Shown: in pieces, positions 30,710-41,038 of the stretch
Position numbering within the stretch: position 1 is the stretch's first letter
Layout of the letters: every line of letters begins with the position of its first letter
NCBI GenBank assembly: GCA_014529385.2
Contig: CM043965.1
Location: 15,932,912-15,996,911 of the forward strand
Direction of reading: 5' to 3'
Length of the DNA: 64,000 nucleotides
DNA from: Adiantum capillus-veneris
Lineage: Eukaryota > Streptophyta > Polypodiopsida > Polypodiales > Pteridaceae
Notes under the pieces: generated by a model
Databases searched by the model: none
What the model saw: only the letters and a program-made list of their open reading frames with translations
What the model was told of the DNA's origin: nothing
Made by a program: the position numbers and the translations under genes

Positions 30710-32127
30710 CTCAAGTTTTTATTTTTTCTTTCATTTCCTGATTTTTGAAATTTTACCCTCTCATAAACACAATCTTCACAGAACTCTAAGTCCACTTCTT
30801 TCAAACCTGGTAGAAGCTTCTTTGTTTGAAGGATTTGCATTCCTTTGGCACTCATATGCCCAAGTCGGTAGTGCCACACCGCACTGTCAACTTCTGTAGT
30901 TGTTGCACAAGCTGAAGGTTGCGTGCTAACAGTACACAAGTAAAGTGTACCAACTTTTTCACCCTTGGCAACCACCAAAGATCCCTTTGAGATCTTCCAC
31001 CGTTTGTTTCCGAATGCAATGTTGTGACCTTCATCGTCCAATTGTCCTGTAGAGATTAAATTTTTGCGAAGAGAAGGAACATGCCTAACATCTTTAAGCT
31101 TCCATTCATTTCCGTTAGCAGTTTTGACAGAAACTGTACCTTTGCCGACAATCTCACAAGCTTCATCATCTCCCAAGTATACATACCCAAAATTACCTTT
31201 GGTGTAGTCTTGGAAATGTTGCTTGTGTGGTGTTGCATGGAATGAAGCCCTGGAATCTACTATCCAGGAATTAGACACATTGTCTAATGAGAGAATTAGA
31301 GCATCTTGCTCTACTTTACATGCCACATTGGCATACGATGTTGGCTTGTTGTCTTGAGACTCTGTCTCCTTCTTCTTCTTGGACCAACAATCCTTCTTGA
31401 CGTGGCCCTTCTTGCCGTAGTTCCAACATTCAAGAACTGACTTTGTGCGTGACTTGCTCCGCCTTGAGCGATCACGACCCTTTTGGTTTTTGAACCTCTC
31501 CTTAAGCCTTCCACTTGTTTCCACTGATAGTGCAGCACTTGATGATTCTCTTGTGCTTCTCCTTCGCATTTCCTCGCTTAGGAGAACACCCACAACATCA
31601 TCAAACTTAAGAGTATTTGTGCCAGAGATAGAATTACTTACAGCCATCACAAGGCTGTCCCAACTATCCGGTAGAGATAATAGTATAAGGAGAGCTCGCA
31701 CTTCGTAATCGAAATTGATTTTCACTGATCGAAGTTGACTTATGTTTGTGTTAAAGTCATTTAGGTGTTCTGCAACTGAACCATTCTCTGCCATCTTTAG
31801 ATTGAACAAGCGCTTCATAAGAAATACCTTATTGGATGCCGGTGGTTTCTTGTAGAAGTCGTCAAGTGACTTCATCAAGTCCTCCGTGGTCTTCATCTCC
31901 GAAACATTGAAGGCCACCGTTGACGCCAAGCTTAACCGGATTGTTCCCAGTGCCTTTCGATCAAGGACAATCCATGCTTCATCTGCCATTGTTGCGGGCT
32001 TCTTCGCAAGACCGCCTAGTGGCAAAAAGAGGTCCTTCTGGTAGAGATAGTCTTCAATTTGCATCTTCCAATGTTGATAGTTTTTGTCGTTGAACTTCTC
32101 AATCTTGAGCTTTCCTTCCTCCGCCAT
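30710..32127 (-). pseudogene. COP-2 Gag-protease and integrase zinc finger
   Basis: Starts at ATG 32125-32127. Gag has IEKFNDKNYQHWKMQIEDYL and a UBN2-like body (FLMKRLFNLKMAENGSVAEH). The zinc knuckle reads CWNYGKKGHVKKDC, with Tyr in place of the second Cys. The protease reads WIVDSRASFHATP, with Arg in place of the catalytic-loop Gly. The integrase zinc finger follows (HYRLGH ... CEDC). Two changed key residues plus the frame break before the integrase core show that it is inactive in cis. Confidence 0.93.
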
Positions 32128-32186
32128 AAATCCCACTCAATTCAAGGAATCCTTTCCTTGAGATAATTTAGCTACGAGCAAACCTT

Positions 32187-32198
32187 GCTCTGATACCA
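32187..32198 (-). other. Primer binding site of COP-2
   Basis: Element-sense TGGTATCAGAGC, two bases after the 5' LTR. Perfect initiator-Met complement. Confidence 0.95.
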
Positions 32199-32200
32199 GT

Positions 32201-32944
32201 TGTTAGGAAATAAGACGTAGCTAAATAGATAATTGAGTAGATTACTTAATGGAGAGAGACAGATTTATATACACGAGATTATAGAGTAGAGAGAGAGAGA
32301 GAGAGAGTACACACGATATATGTGGTTCACCCAATGTGGGCTACGTCAACGGGAAAGCAGCCACTCAATGGCTTTAGTACTTCAAAATAAGAAGTAGTTT
32401 ACAAAGGGAGTATACCCTTAATGGAGCTCCCGCCTTGCTTCACTCTCACCACCTCACACTCACCTTGTTGCATCAACTTCACACTATGAAATGTGTGTAG
32501 AAATGGCCTCCTTTTATAGGCCAAAAGGGCTGCCCTCTCTTATGAGAGACAGCCATGTGTAGCCGCCCTTGTGCGAATAAGTCCAAATCGGACCCTCCAA
32601 TCCGCCCATGTGTGGCCGCCCTTGAGAAGACAAGTCCGCTTTTGAATTCGGCCACCGGCCATCGGCCATTGACTACCGGCCACCGGCCAACCGACCAGTT
32701 GTTTTCCGACCACTTTTCGACCGCCGTCCGGCCATAATATTCCGGCAAAAGAGAATATTCTGGCTTGATGATCCTCCACCCCCGAGGCCTTTAAAGTTGC
32801 CCCTGATTCTTGTCCGTGAAAATTTTGGTTTCCGGTGAGTGATTTTCCTTCAGGCACGATGGCTTCTCCTCATAATGGGGGCCTTACAAATGTGCGCTTT
32901 TACCACAGAAAATTACAAGGGTAAATCAAGCTCCATACTTAACA
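32201..32944 (-). repeat. 5' LTR of COP-2 (744 bp)
   Basis: TGTTAAGTATGG (32944) to TTTCCTAACA (32201). Contains a GA-rich run near 32288-32308 and a short version of the GGCC minisatellite. Confidence 0.95.
32511..32520 (-). promoter_or_regulatory. TATA box of COP-2
   Basis: Element-sense CCTATAAAAG in the 5' LTR, conserved in the 3' LTR. Start of transcription is expected about 30 bp on, near 32480. Confidence 0.7.
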
Positions 32945-32949
32945 AAGCT
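32945..32949. repeat. Target-site duplication AAGCT (right) of COP-2
   Basis: Partner of 27392-27396. The COP-1 leader resumes after it. Confidence 0.95.
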
Positions 32950-34229
32950 TGGTCGAGGAGGCGGTTGCGGCTTCCTTGGTGAGAGGAGCTTTTGAGCTCA
33001 GTGGAGCTCGTTAAAGAAGTGCTCGACGGAGGAGAGCTTAACATTCGAGTTCTTGGATGTTGTTGTGGCAAAGCTCTTGCGTTGGAGCTTGCATTGAGAG
33101 GACATTGCATCACGCAGAGTGGAGCACGAGCAGGTTCAAGACTGTGTGCAACTCGTTTTTGCCATTTTCGGGCTCTAAAACGCAGTTTTTTGCGTAGCTT
33201 CGTCATACAGAGTCAGATCTACATGATCCAGGAGTCTAGGTCAGGGTTTTGGCACGCTCCGGACGCGATGGTGATGTCTATTTGCTGAAATTATGCTTTG
33301 AATTACAGCAGCAACCAGCAAATTCATAGGTGTACATAGGTTCTTGGATATGCATTTGTCCAGAGAGCCACTCATGCGAGAGTGAGCTATGTTTCCATGG
33401 TCTTGGCGGTTTATGTATGCCATATATGGATTTGTGTATTTGTTTATGGCTGAGATTATTTGAGATTTGGCTCAATTTATAGAAGAAACTCTATTGGATT
33501 TTATCCAGGTTCTCGCCATAGCTTCTACGTATCCGTAGGTTGCTCTTTGACAGTTTAGTGGTTGAGTTTACTCCCACTTTGACAGGTGATTTTCAGTCAT
33601 CATTTGGTTGGATTTTGGAGTCACTTGTGTATGCCCTTGTGTGCCGTATTTCGTATTGCGCATAGCGACAGATCTTGCAAGGTTTTGCGAAATGTTGCTA
33701 TAGTTATCTGGCAGACATTTGGTCATCGATTGAAAGGTATTTTGGCAGCAATCATCACTCACATGTATGCCATTTGAGGTGCCGTTGAGTGGTACTCCGG
33801 CAAGAGCGGGTATGCTCATATGTATGACTTTGTGAGGTGATTCCGGTCAAGTTTATTCCCAGATTGGCCATTGTGGCATATATTATTGTCTCTTTGAGGT
33901 TTACTGTTGAGATTTTGCTCCAGTTACAAAGGAGACTCTGCCAAAATTTTGTCAGATATTTATGTGCGATTGAGTCATATTGACTTGTGATTTTGTGCAA
34001 GGCTTTGCACGGTTATTGGTGCAACTTTGCATCAGGTTTTGAGCCATATTTGCAGACTTTTGTTGATGTGATTTGAGCCAGTTTAGGGCTGACTTGTATT
34101 GACATTGTGGGAGCTCTATTTTGGAGTGTGTCTCACAGGTTTTACATTGTGTTTCTGGCCATATTTGTAGACAATTTCCAGGTGTTGTTGGTGAGGTGGT
34201 TTTGCTTTCTAGTTTGCTACATTGTGCTC
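32950..34229 (+). other. COP-1 leader (5' untranslated region)
   Basis: Continues 27243-27391 once COP-2 is removed, giving about 1.4 kb before the gag ATG. It is T/G-rich, with loosely repeated phrases such as TTTTGCTCCAG and GATTTTGTGCAAGG. No coding signature is seen. Confidence 0.65.
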
Positions 34230-34682
34230 ATGGCAGAGACAGGTGATCGATCAGATTGTGATCTCTCACAGATGCGCGTGTTTGATGGGTCAGACTTTGC
34301 GGCATGGAGAGAGTGTATGCTTGATGCATTGACGCAGCGAGGGTTGCATCGACCATTGAGTGGTGATGCAGGTAGACCTTCAAACATGTCTGACGATCAG
34401 TGGCAGGAGCTAGAAGAGATGTCACTATCTACGCTCTCTTTGCACCTTGCGAAATCTGTATATGCTCTTGTTATGTATAAGACTACTTCGAGAGCACTTT
34501 GGCGCAGATTACATGATATGTATGATAGATCTGAGTCATCACGCACTCGTGTGAGACATGTACATTCACGAGCACGCCGACATGTGACATGTTGGTATTG
34601 TGGTCATTCTGGACACGTTAGACGTTGTTGTTTTCGTCGTATGCGACATCGTAGGAGACATGGCAGTCTCAGAGATGTATGA
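34230..34682 (+). CDS. COP-1 Gag
   Basis: Starts at ATG 34230 (MAETGDRSDCDLSQMRVF) and encodes a copia-type gag: DGSDFAAWRECMLDALTQRG, WQELEEMSLSTLSLHLAKSV and LWRRLHDMYD. A zinc knuckle CWYCGHSGHVRRCC near residue 125 is of CCHC type. The frame ends at a TGA created where a 157-bp tandem duplication begins its second copy. It is shorter than usual copia gag because protease is thrown out of frame. It would package element RNA. Confidence 0.85.
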   Translation: MAETGDRSDCDLSQMRVFDGSDFAAWRECMLDALTQRGLHRPLSGDAGRPSNMSDDQWQELEEMSLSTLSLHLAKSVYALVMYKTTSRALWRRLHDMYDRSESSRTRVRHVHSRARRHVTCWYCGHSGHVRRCCFRRMRHRRRHGSLRDV

Positions 34683-34831
34683 TAGATCTGAGTCATCACG
34701 CACTCGTGTGAGACATGTACATTCACGAGCACGCCGACATGTGACATGTTGGTATTGTGGTCATTCTAGACACGTTAGACGGTGCTGTTTTTGTCGTATG
34801 CGACATCGTAGGAGACATGGCAGTCTCAGAG
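34518..34831 (+). repeat. 157-bp tandem duplication covering the gag zinc knuckle
   Basis: ATGTATGATAGATCTGAGTC starts at 34518 and again at 34675. The copies differ by only a handful of bases. Because 157 is not a multiple of three, the second zinc knuckle (CWYCGHSRHVRRCC) is in another frame. Confidence 0.95.
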
Positions 34832-35232
34832 ATGTATGTAGTGATGCCATGGACTCAGTTGCTTTGACAGTTGAGACACATGTAGTGTCGGAGTATACTA
34901 GTGACGGGGATGTCACTTTTACCTCGAGCTATGCACGAGATGCTATACATGTGGATAGTGCACTCCCTTCGCAGTGGTTGCTAGACGCAGATGCTATGTT
35001 TCATGTCACGCCGCATCGTGCATGGTTTTGTAGCTATTCTAGCGGGATGCTTGGTAGTGTATGTTTGACCGATGGATCGGTGCATGCGATAGCAGGTGCA
35101 GGAGATGTGAGACTGTCATTACCAAGTGGTGCATCTTACTTGTTACGACATGTATGCTATGTACCAGATTTGACAGTGATTTTGATCTCGATTGGTCAGC
35201 TTAGAGATTGTGGATGTCAGATTTCGCTATGA
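34832..35232 (+). pseudogene. COP-1 protease remnant
   Basis: Open in the frame of the second knuckle: PSQWLLDADAMFHVTPHRAWF, GSVCLTDGSVHAIAGAGDV, LLRHVCYVPDLTVILISIGQL. This is the copia protease layout, but the catalytic D-S-G-A is D-A-D-A. It ends at a TGA at 35230-35232. Confidence 0.85.
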
Positions 35233-36262
35233 GAGCGAGATTTTGTGATGCATTTGGGTTCGCTAGTGATTGCGAGAGGTGCCAGGAGTGGTACAGGTTA
35301 CCCATTGCATGTGGATCACGTGAGAGACGGTGTTGTCTCTGTGATCATGCAGCCAGGTAGACAATGAGAGAGCAGGCGAGTTTCTTTTGCTCATGGGTTG
35401 CAGGGTACTTTGCGTGGAGTGCAGAGTAGTGAGCTCGTTGTGCACACAGTTGGGGCACGACTTGAGCAGTCACACAGAGAGGTGACAGAGTCATACATGC
35501 ATGCTTTGCTAGTGGTTGAGCAAAGCAGAGAGTCAGTTGTGCGAGATACTTCTATGCAGGATAGACAGGTAGAGCGGTCTTGCTCTAGTGAGTCACGACA
35601 GGAGGACGTTGTGCAAGAGTCTATGCATACGGAGTTAGAGCATGAGAGCTCTAGTGAGTCACAGTAGATTGAGTTGTCATGTTTGCAGTGGATGATTTCA
35701 GAGGAGGCTGAGATGTAAGCGATTATGCAGTCATTCCTTTCTATGCTCGACAGTGAGCATGGGGATATAGTTGTGCAGGATATGTCTTCCAGCAGACACC
35801 TAGAGCAGCTGGTTTTCTCTGAGGTTGCACGATAGGTTGATGCGTCTTTTGTGGACAGTGAGGAGATGCATGTGGTTGACGCGCCTTGTCAGTCAGAGAT
35901 GCCTATTTCCAGGGATATATATGTTGATGCATGCTCCGTAGAGCTAGCAGTGCCCGCTAGCATTGCATCGACATTCGGTGGTCTCATGTATGAGGTGTTG
36001 ATCTTGAGACCGGATATCGCAGCTACAATGGGAGCATTTGCAGTTGGGATTGTCAGTCGTTTGTTGACTGATGATGGCATAGTGCACGAGGGAGATATGC
36101 AGGTATTGCGTACATACTTGCAGTACGTGTGCGGTACGTCTGGTGGTGTATGGACTTACACGGGAGCAGGACAGCCGGATGCACACGATCAGAGCCAGCC
36201 AGTGGGCATCGGTTGAGAGCACTTTTCTCTCACCTTTTGTAGTCTTTAGACTAGGTTCCCTT
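35233..36262 (+). pseudogene. COP-1 degraded pol remainder
   Basis: Broken frames. A Ser/Glu-rich stretch at 35398-35667 (SSESRQEDVVQ) is unplaced. At 35851-36216 the sequence FGGLMYEVLILRPDIAATMG and LRTYLQYVCGTSGGVWTY matches the copia segment between RT and RNase H (GSLMYAMVCTRPDIA and LRYLRGT in relatives). Integrase, the RT active site and RNase H are missing, so this is a deletion derivative. Confidence 0.7.
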
Positions 36263-36263
36263 G

Positions 36264-36295
36264 CTTAAAGGCACAGTCGCCTTTAAGTGGGAGGT
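36264..36295 (+). other. Hairpin and polypurine tract before the COP-1 3' LTR
   Basis: CTTAAAGGC and GCCTTTAAG (36264-36272, 36279-36287) form a perfect 9-bp stem with a 6-nt loop. It runs directly into AAGTGGGAGGT, the purine tract abutting the LTR. Confidence 0.85.
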
Positions 36296-36483
36296 TGTTG
36301 GGGTATAGGCGTCTGTGCCTTGCTCGGCCGCCCAGAGTCTGGGCGCCCACTGACTTGTATACCTTATACATAGCATAAGTGTATAGGGGGCTACTCACTC
36401 TTGGAGTCTCCCCACCCATATCTATGTTGTGTGTCTCCTTCTCTCTCTCACTCTCCGTCTGTGGTGCTCCCCGATCCCCTTCA
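36296..36483 (+). repeat. 3' LTR of COP-1 (188 bp)
   Basis: TGTTGGGGTATAGGCG to GATCCCCTTCA, followed by TSD AGGGC at 36484-36488. Confidence 0.94.
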
Positions 36484-36566
36484 AGGGCTTGGGAGAGAAA
36501 CTCTCTTCTTCTTCTCCTTTCACTTCTTTCACACCTTTATCTTTGAACATACTAAGTATATCATTG

Positions 36567-36791
36567 ATGAATAACCATAATCCACATAGAGGTAATTTCT
36601 TTCAATTCCATTCAGTGCAATCTATGAGGGTCAACATTTGGATTAGTCGAAAGATTCACTTTCAGCAACACATAGTGTTTCTATTTGGTCCTGAAAGGCT
36701 CAACGAAATACTTCTCTCACCAGATCCCATCATACTACCTATTATTGACTATGAATTCTCTTTTGATGTGAATGTGGTTATTTTATTATGA
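36567..36791 (+). CDS. Hypothetical small ORF 1 of a tandem pair
   Basis: ATG 36567 (MNNHNPHRGNFFQF) to TGA, 74 residues. Its C-terminal half (HFQQHIVFLFGPERLNEI, then ILPIIDY, DVNVV) resembles the same part of the next ORF, so the two arose by duplication. No family is recognised. It could also be the remains of a non-coding tandem repeat. Confidence 0.3.
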   Translation: MNNHNPHRGNFFQFHSVQSMRVNIWISRKIHFQQHIVFLFGPERLNEILLSPDPIILPIIDYEFSFDVNVVILL

Positions 36792-37000
36792 ATCAAGAGG
36801 ATTTGTACTCACAACTAATTCCAATTGCTAGACAAAACATATACATTATAGTAAGCACAAAGCTACAGTTCCAAAGAGCAATCCGTAGCTTATTTGGACA
36901 ACAAAGATTAAATATCATTAACTCATCCATTAACCCTTTTATCCTACCCATGATACGATATGATCGTAATCTCGATGTTTTCATTTTTGTTTTGTTTTGA
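36788..37000 (+). CDS. Hypothetical small ORF 2 of a tandem pair
   Basis: The ATG overlaps the stop of the previous ORF (ATGA). 70 residues (MNQEDLYSQLIPIARQN), with QFQRAIRSLFGQQRLNII, ILPMIRY and DVFIFVLF aligned to its neighbour. The period between the two starts is 221 bp. Function unknown. Confidence 0.3.
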   Translation: MNQEDLYSQLIPIARQNIYIIVSTKLQFQRAIRSLFGQQRLNIINSSINPFILPMIRYDRNLDVFIFVLF

Positions 37001-37150
37001 CTATCTTTCATGAGTTCTCTCCATCACGTGTGTGTTTGTAAGGAAAAGTGAGCGACTTCTTTGGCTACATTTCTTCTTTATCTCTAGAAGCTATGTTATC
37101 TACATCTTAGCTCTTTCTCATAACCCTTGAGCTTCCTCACAAACTCTCAC

Positions 37151-38500
37151 AGCAAGAGGCCCGGTGCCTTCCTGGCAAGACCGCCTACTTCTTGACAACG
37201 TTAAAAGGAATTGCATATGAAATCATCGCCTGAGTATTCCCTTTGTTTGACCCCCCAAAGTGTTTTCCACATTGATTCAATTTTTTATGTGTTTGCTTAT
37301 TTTGTATGCTTTGGGCTTTTTTCTTTTCAAGGAAAAGCACCCACACTGGGAACCTCCAGGGCTCTAGTACCATAGGCAATACATATGAGTGAAGTACCAA
37401 ATCAATCCAAGATTTTCCTTCCAGCTTGAAATTTTACATTTTTGGTACTTTTTTTTTGTTTGTTTGTTTTCCACTGCATTTTAATTTCGTGACTTTGGGG
37501 GGTCATATTGACATTGTTACCCTCCTCATGCTCACCACAATAGTAAATTGCCTTTATAATACTTAAGCTAAGGTCAAGAGAGATTAAGCCCACTAGAAAG
37601 TACTAGTACATTGCACACAATGCTTCATAATATTGGATTAAGAACCTAAAGTAACCATTGACAATTAGAAAGGCATTTCCCATGGTATTAAGAGAAGATC
37701 TCTAATTTCTATCTTGGTCAAACTAACTTAGTTACACTTCTTGATTCATAAACCTAGACAAGGGACTATGACATAAAATTATATTCAATCTAATGTTTAA
37801 TACTAAGCGAATGTCTTGAGTATTGTGCTACCAATCACAGTTAAAGCAAACAAGCATGGATGCTAAAAAATAAAAGAGGCAATGATAATGGATAGGAAAC
37901 ACCTGTTCGTGTTGATGATCGTGTTCGATTCAAAGAGTGGACTAGACAAAGATTGCATGAAGTTCAAAATCCCAAATATTGCAATGCGTCCCTATATACA
38001 CTAGAAAACACAAGGAATACCTCTAGGAGGCACATCAGTGGGAAGAGGCACCAACCTTTATCGAACACAACCAAAACAACATAAAGAACCCTAACATAAG
38101 TATTTGCATCCCACTAGGGGTCAAGGGAGTAGGATATTGTATAGATGGGCGGGTAGCTTTAAGTCTAAACCCCTATCTTTGTCATTGTCAATAAAAATAA
38201 ATTCATCAGTGAGACTATACGTGCCATCCATGCAATCATGTAAATTGTCCTCATCATTAGATGCACATATGTTCACTAAGAATGTCACTAGGCATGTATA
38301 GTTATCTTGCTCAAAAGGGTAAGCTTGTGCAATTGGAGACACGTTCTCTACTAAGTAGGGATTAGCTGTGGTCAAGAGACGTATCAGCCATTCTAATTCC
38401 TCAAAATTTTTCTCACTATACATTCCCTAATATTGGGAGATTGAGAGGCCAGGGAGGAAGGTTAACAGGGGAGCAAGTGAATGATGGATGTCAGCAAACA
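37151..38500 (-). repeat. 3' LTR of GYP-2a (outer end approximate)
   Basis: Starts TGTTTGCTGACATCC at 38500, next to the polypurine tract. Homology to GYP-2b runs to about 37150/51970, where similarity fades. The exact terminal CA is not identified. Confidence 0.65.
38121..38423 (-). CDS. Conserved ORF inside the GYP-2 LTR
   Basis: 100 codons, with KNFEELEWLIRLLTTANPY, DNYTCLVTFLVNICASNDED and FIFIDNDKDRG. GYP-2b has the counterpart at 52951-53244. Within the aligned reading frame the two differ by one-codon indels (TFLVN versus TLVN; TDEF versus TDDEF) and no frameshift, although pol in the same elements is full of them. Acidic C-terminus, no recognised domain. It lies within about 80 bp of the LTR start, in U3. 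Confidence 0.45.
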   Translation of the reverse strand: MYSEKNFEELEWLIRLLTTANPYLVENVSPIAQAYPFEQDNYTCLVTFLVNICASNDEDNLHDCMDGTYSLTDEFIFIDNDKDRGLDLKLPAHLYNILLP

Positions 38501-38513
38501 CTCCCCCCTTCCT
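38501..38513 (-). other. Polypurine tract of GYP-2a
   Basis: Element-sense AGGAAGGGGGGAG, shared with GYP-1 and internal to it at 5957-5968. Confidence 0.88.
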
Positions 38514-38819
38514 TGGGTAGATCATACCTTTTGGAACGATGTCGTCACCTTTTGAAACCAGTGGTTCCAACTTGTAATGGGTGAAGACTTTGACCAATAG
38601 TTTTTCACCACCCTAGGCGTTTCATCTAGCTGCAAGGGTAGTCAGGTACTCTCCCATGATTTTACTTGAAATGTTGTTTTAAGTGATGAATTTACAATAG
38701 GAGGTGCTATTCTTTTCTTGTGTTTTTGTACATTTTTGGTGGTAGGTGGAAGTTGTGAAGAAGTTTGTGTTTTTGTAGAAGAACTACATGAAGAGCAAGA
38801 AGCTTAATTTGTTTTTTCT

Positions 38820-39828
38820 ATGTTTGAGCCGAGCGATACAAGTCATTCTCGCTTGGGAACCCAAACTAGCTCCGGATCAGGTATATAGTATTATGTGATC
38901 TTTCCCTTCTCACGATCTTCAATCGGCTTTATTGTTCCAGGATTTGAATCACATAGTTCTATAGGTGATAGGTAAGAAGACAATTTATGTTTAGGCACCC
39001 AAATTTGATCATTCCCTTCATAGTAGCCTTGGGATTCCAATAGTCGTTTAGGAATCCAATGCAACATTTTCTTACATTTCTTAGAGCGAGTGGGGTGTCT
39101 CTTACAAGGCTTCTATTTTTTAGCGTAAAAAATGGTTGCTAAAGAAGCTTTAGGGACCCATTTGTATGTTGACTTTGTTATAATTACAATGAGTCTTGTG
39201 TGTCTCATGTTTTTTTCAGCTACAAAAGTTGAAGCTCTAGAGGGTTGGGCTATAGGTTCATATGGTTCAACCTCTTGGACATGCAATGTTTTGGGTTGCA
39301 TTTTCTGAAGAGGTCATATCTCAGGGACTATCGCTTGAGTGGAAGGGCTAAGAGTTGGTTTTTGTGCTGTGACACTCCTAGTCCCCCAATCAATAGTGCA
39401 CTTGGTCTCGCTAACATACACTTCCGTCCTAGGTTTATATTGCCTTTCATAGTTCCAACACGCATGACCAAAGTCTTGAGCTACAACCCCGTTTTTGTAA
39501 CTAACAAAAGTGTGTCAGGTTCCAAAAACATTAGTTTTTTTCTTGTTGACACCCTTGACTTGGAGCTACGACCCTGTTGTTGTAACTCACACCACGCTCC
39601 ATATGATAGCAGATTATATTTAGCACCTATGTCTAATAAGGCACTATATAGTACTTTCCCATAGGTGCTATTTAACTCAATAGGGTATCGTAGAGGTGTG
39701 TCAGAGTCCAACCAATCATCCTCTATTTCAACTTGAAATGTATATGTATTTCCAAGGTTGGCCTCTCGTTGGCATCTAATACGTTGTTGTCGCTCCTTAG
39801 CCTCATCTTGAGCTTGGTTCTTTTTCAA
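38820..39828 (-). pseudogene. GYP-2a downstream ORF: second retropepsin-like site and W-x-P-K motifs
   Basis: Downstream of integrase in the element. The upstream part (39481-39828) reads FQVEIEDDWLDSDTPLRYP, then a retropepsin-like LLDIGAKYNLLSYGAW, with Ile where Ser/Thr is usual. Broken frames after it hold YKWVPKASL, HWIPKRLLESQG, DQIWVPKHK and LVWVPKRE. The same two modules, protease fold then W-[IV]-P-K repeats, occur in the GYP-1 polyprotein, where they follow gag directly. Several stops interrupt it. Function unknown. Confidence 0.65.
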
Positions 39829-39876
39829 TTTTTCTTGTGCCTTGGCTTCCTTTTTTTTATGGATGACATGTAGCTC

Positions 39877-40912
39877 CTATTGGCTTAAAGGATCATAGTA
39901 TCTTTTAAATTTACTCCTATTGAGGAATCCAATGGTTTCAACTCCATCAAGAGTTTCCACATGAATGGTACCTTGTCGAGTGATTTTGCATACTCTATAT
40001 GGTCCTTTTTTCGCATATTTTAACTTTTGCTTCTTGTTACGCACTCCATACATAAGGACTTTATCCCCATCCTTGATATCCTTGTTCTTTAAATCACTGT
40101 CAAACCATTTCTTTCTACTATCTTTATCCACAAGTGTATTTTGCACAACTAATTGTTTTTGTCATCTAACCTCTCAAGGATATATAAACACTCCACTAAA
40201 GGGTTACCATCCCAACCTTCTTGTGAAGCTACCCGCAGACTAGGAATTACAAACCCCCATGTCATAATTGCTTCTTGGCTATATTCCATCTTGAATGGTG
40301 TACGAATAATAGCCACTTTGTAAGCAGTACAATAAGCCCATAAAGCTGATGTTAGCTTCAAATCCCAATCTGGGCAATGAGCTTCCACTGTTTTGGTCAA
40401 CATAGAAATTTAAATCTTGTTATTTCTCTCAACTCTTGTGGATAATAAGGTGTAGACTTATGGTGGGCTATCATGAAGTTTTTTGTAAGTTCCTTTATCA
40501 CTAAATGCGTACCATTGTCACTTACAATCTCAAGAAGACGACCAAATCGTGTAATAATGTTCTCAAAGAAGAAACTTAGCTCTTGACCTTGCATCAACCT
40601 TGCATGTCGCCTTGTCTCCGCCCACTTTGTCACATAGTCAGTGGAAACAATAATATATCATGATTGAGTGTTACAACTTACCAGACTAATTGGGCGTACA
40701 AAGTCTAAACCCCATTTATCAAATGGTTGAGTCACTTCAATAGGATGTAAGGGCATCTTATCCTTTCCTTGTGTGATCTTGTAACGTTGGCATTCATCAT
40801 ACCCTTTTGCAAAAAGTGATGTATCCTTGAATAAGGTAAGACACCAATAGCCTGATGGAAACACTTTTTTAGCAGTTAGCTCCCCTGAAAAATGTCCACC
40901 GGCTATACCCAT
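39877..40912 (-). pseudogene. GYP-2a integrase
   Basis: Three frames. 40658-40912 has the zinc-binding region (AGGHFSGELTAKKVF, then YDECQRYKI, one Cys changed) and the first core part FDKWGLDFVRPIS. 40397-40633 has the second Asp (EIVSDNGTHLV) and HHKSTPYYPQ, with the expected final Glu region disturbed. 40149-40403 and 39877-40146 hold LTSALWAYCTAYK, GDKVLMYG, KGPYRVCKI and FKRYYDP of the C-terminal part. Stops between them make it inactive. Confidence 0.88.
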
Positions 40913-41038
40913 GTGGGCTTCCTGTAGTATGTATGAATACTCATACTCACGAGCACAACATCTAAGAATATCGTCCTTCCCTAGCTTGTAGAGAGTTCCT
41001 ATAATTAGAGAATAAGGTTCACATTCCTTTAATAGTTT

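Larger units (their letters stand above)
27397..32944 (-). mobile_element. COP-2: nearly complete Ty1/copia element
   Basis: LTRs at 27397-28223 and 32201-32944, TSD AAGCT, initiator-Met primer site, gag-PR-INT-RT-RH in copia order and a polypurine tract. It is broken by a frame change before integrase, a stop after it and a small deletion in RT. It is the youngest coding element here, judged by LTR similarity and by being nested in COP-1. Confidence 0.96.
27039..36483 (+). mobile_element. COP-1: internally deleted Ty1/copia element
   Basis: Short LTRs (27039-27228 and 36296-36483), TSD AGGGC, primer site, gag, remnant protease and a remnant of the RT/RNase H link, with a hairpin and purine tract before the 3' LTR. 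Integrase and most of RT are absent. COP-2 sits in its leader at 27397-32944. Without COP-2 the element is about 3.9 kb. LTR differences, about 10 of 190 by eye, make it older than COP-2. Confidence 0.92.
36489..37150. other. Target DNA right of COP-1
   Basis: Continues 25691-27033 across the COP-1 insertion. Holds the two tandem small ORFs; otherwise pyrimidine-rich with no recognised domain. Confidence 0.5.

Noticed and set aside
35851-36216. Novel host gene
   Set aside because: RPDIA and the LR-Y-L pattern show it to be the copia RT/RNase H link of COP-1.
27039-36483. One large copia element with all domains
   Set aside because: Strands differ and two separate target duplications (AGGGC, AAGCT) show COP-2 nested in COP-1.
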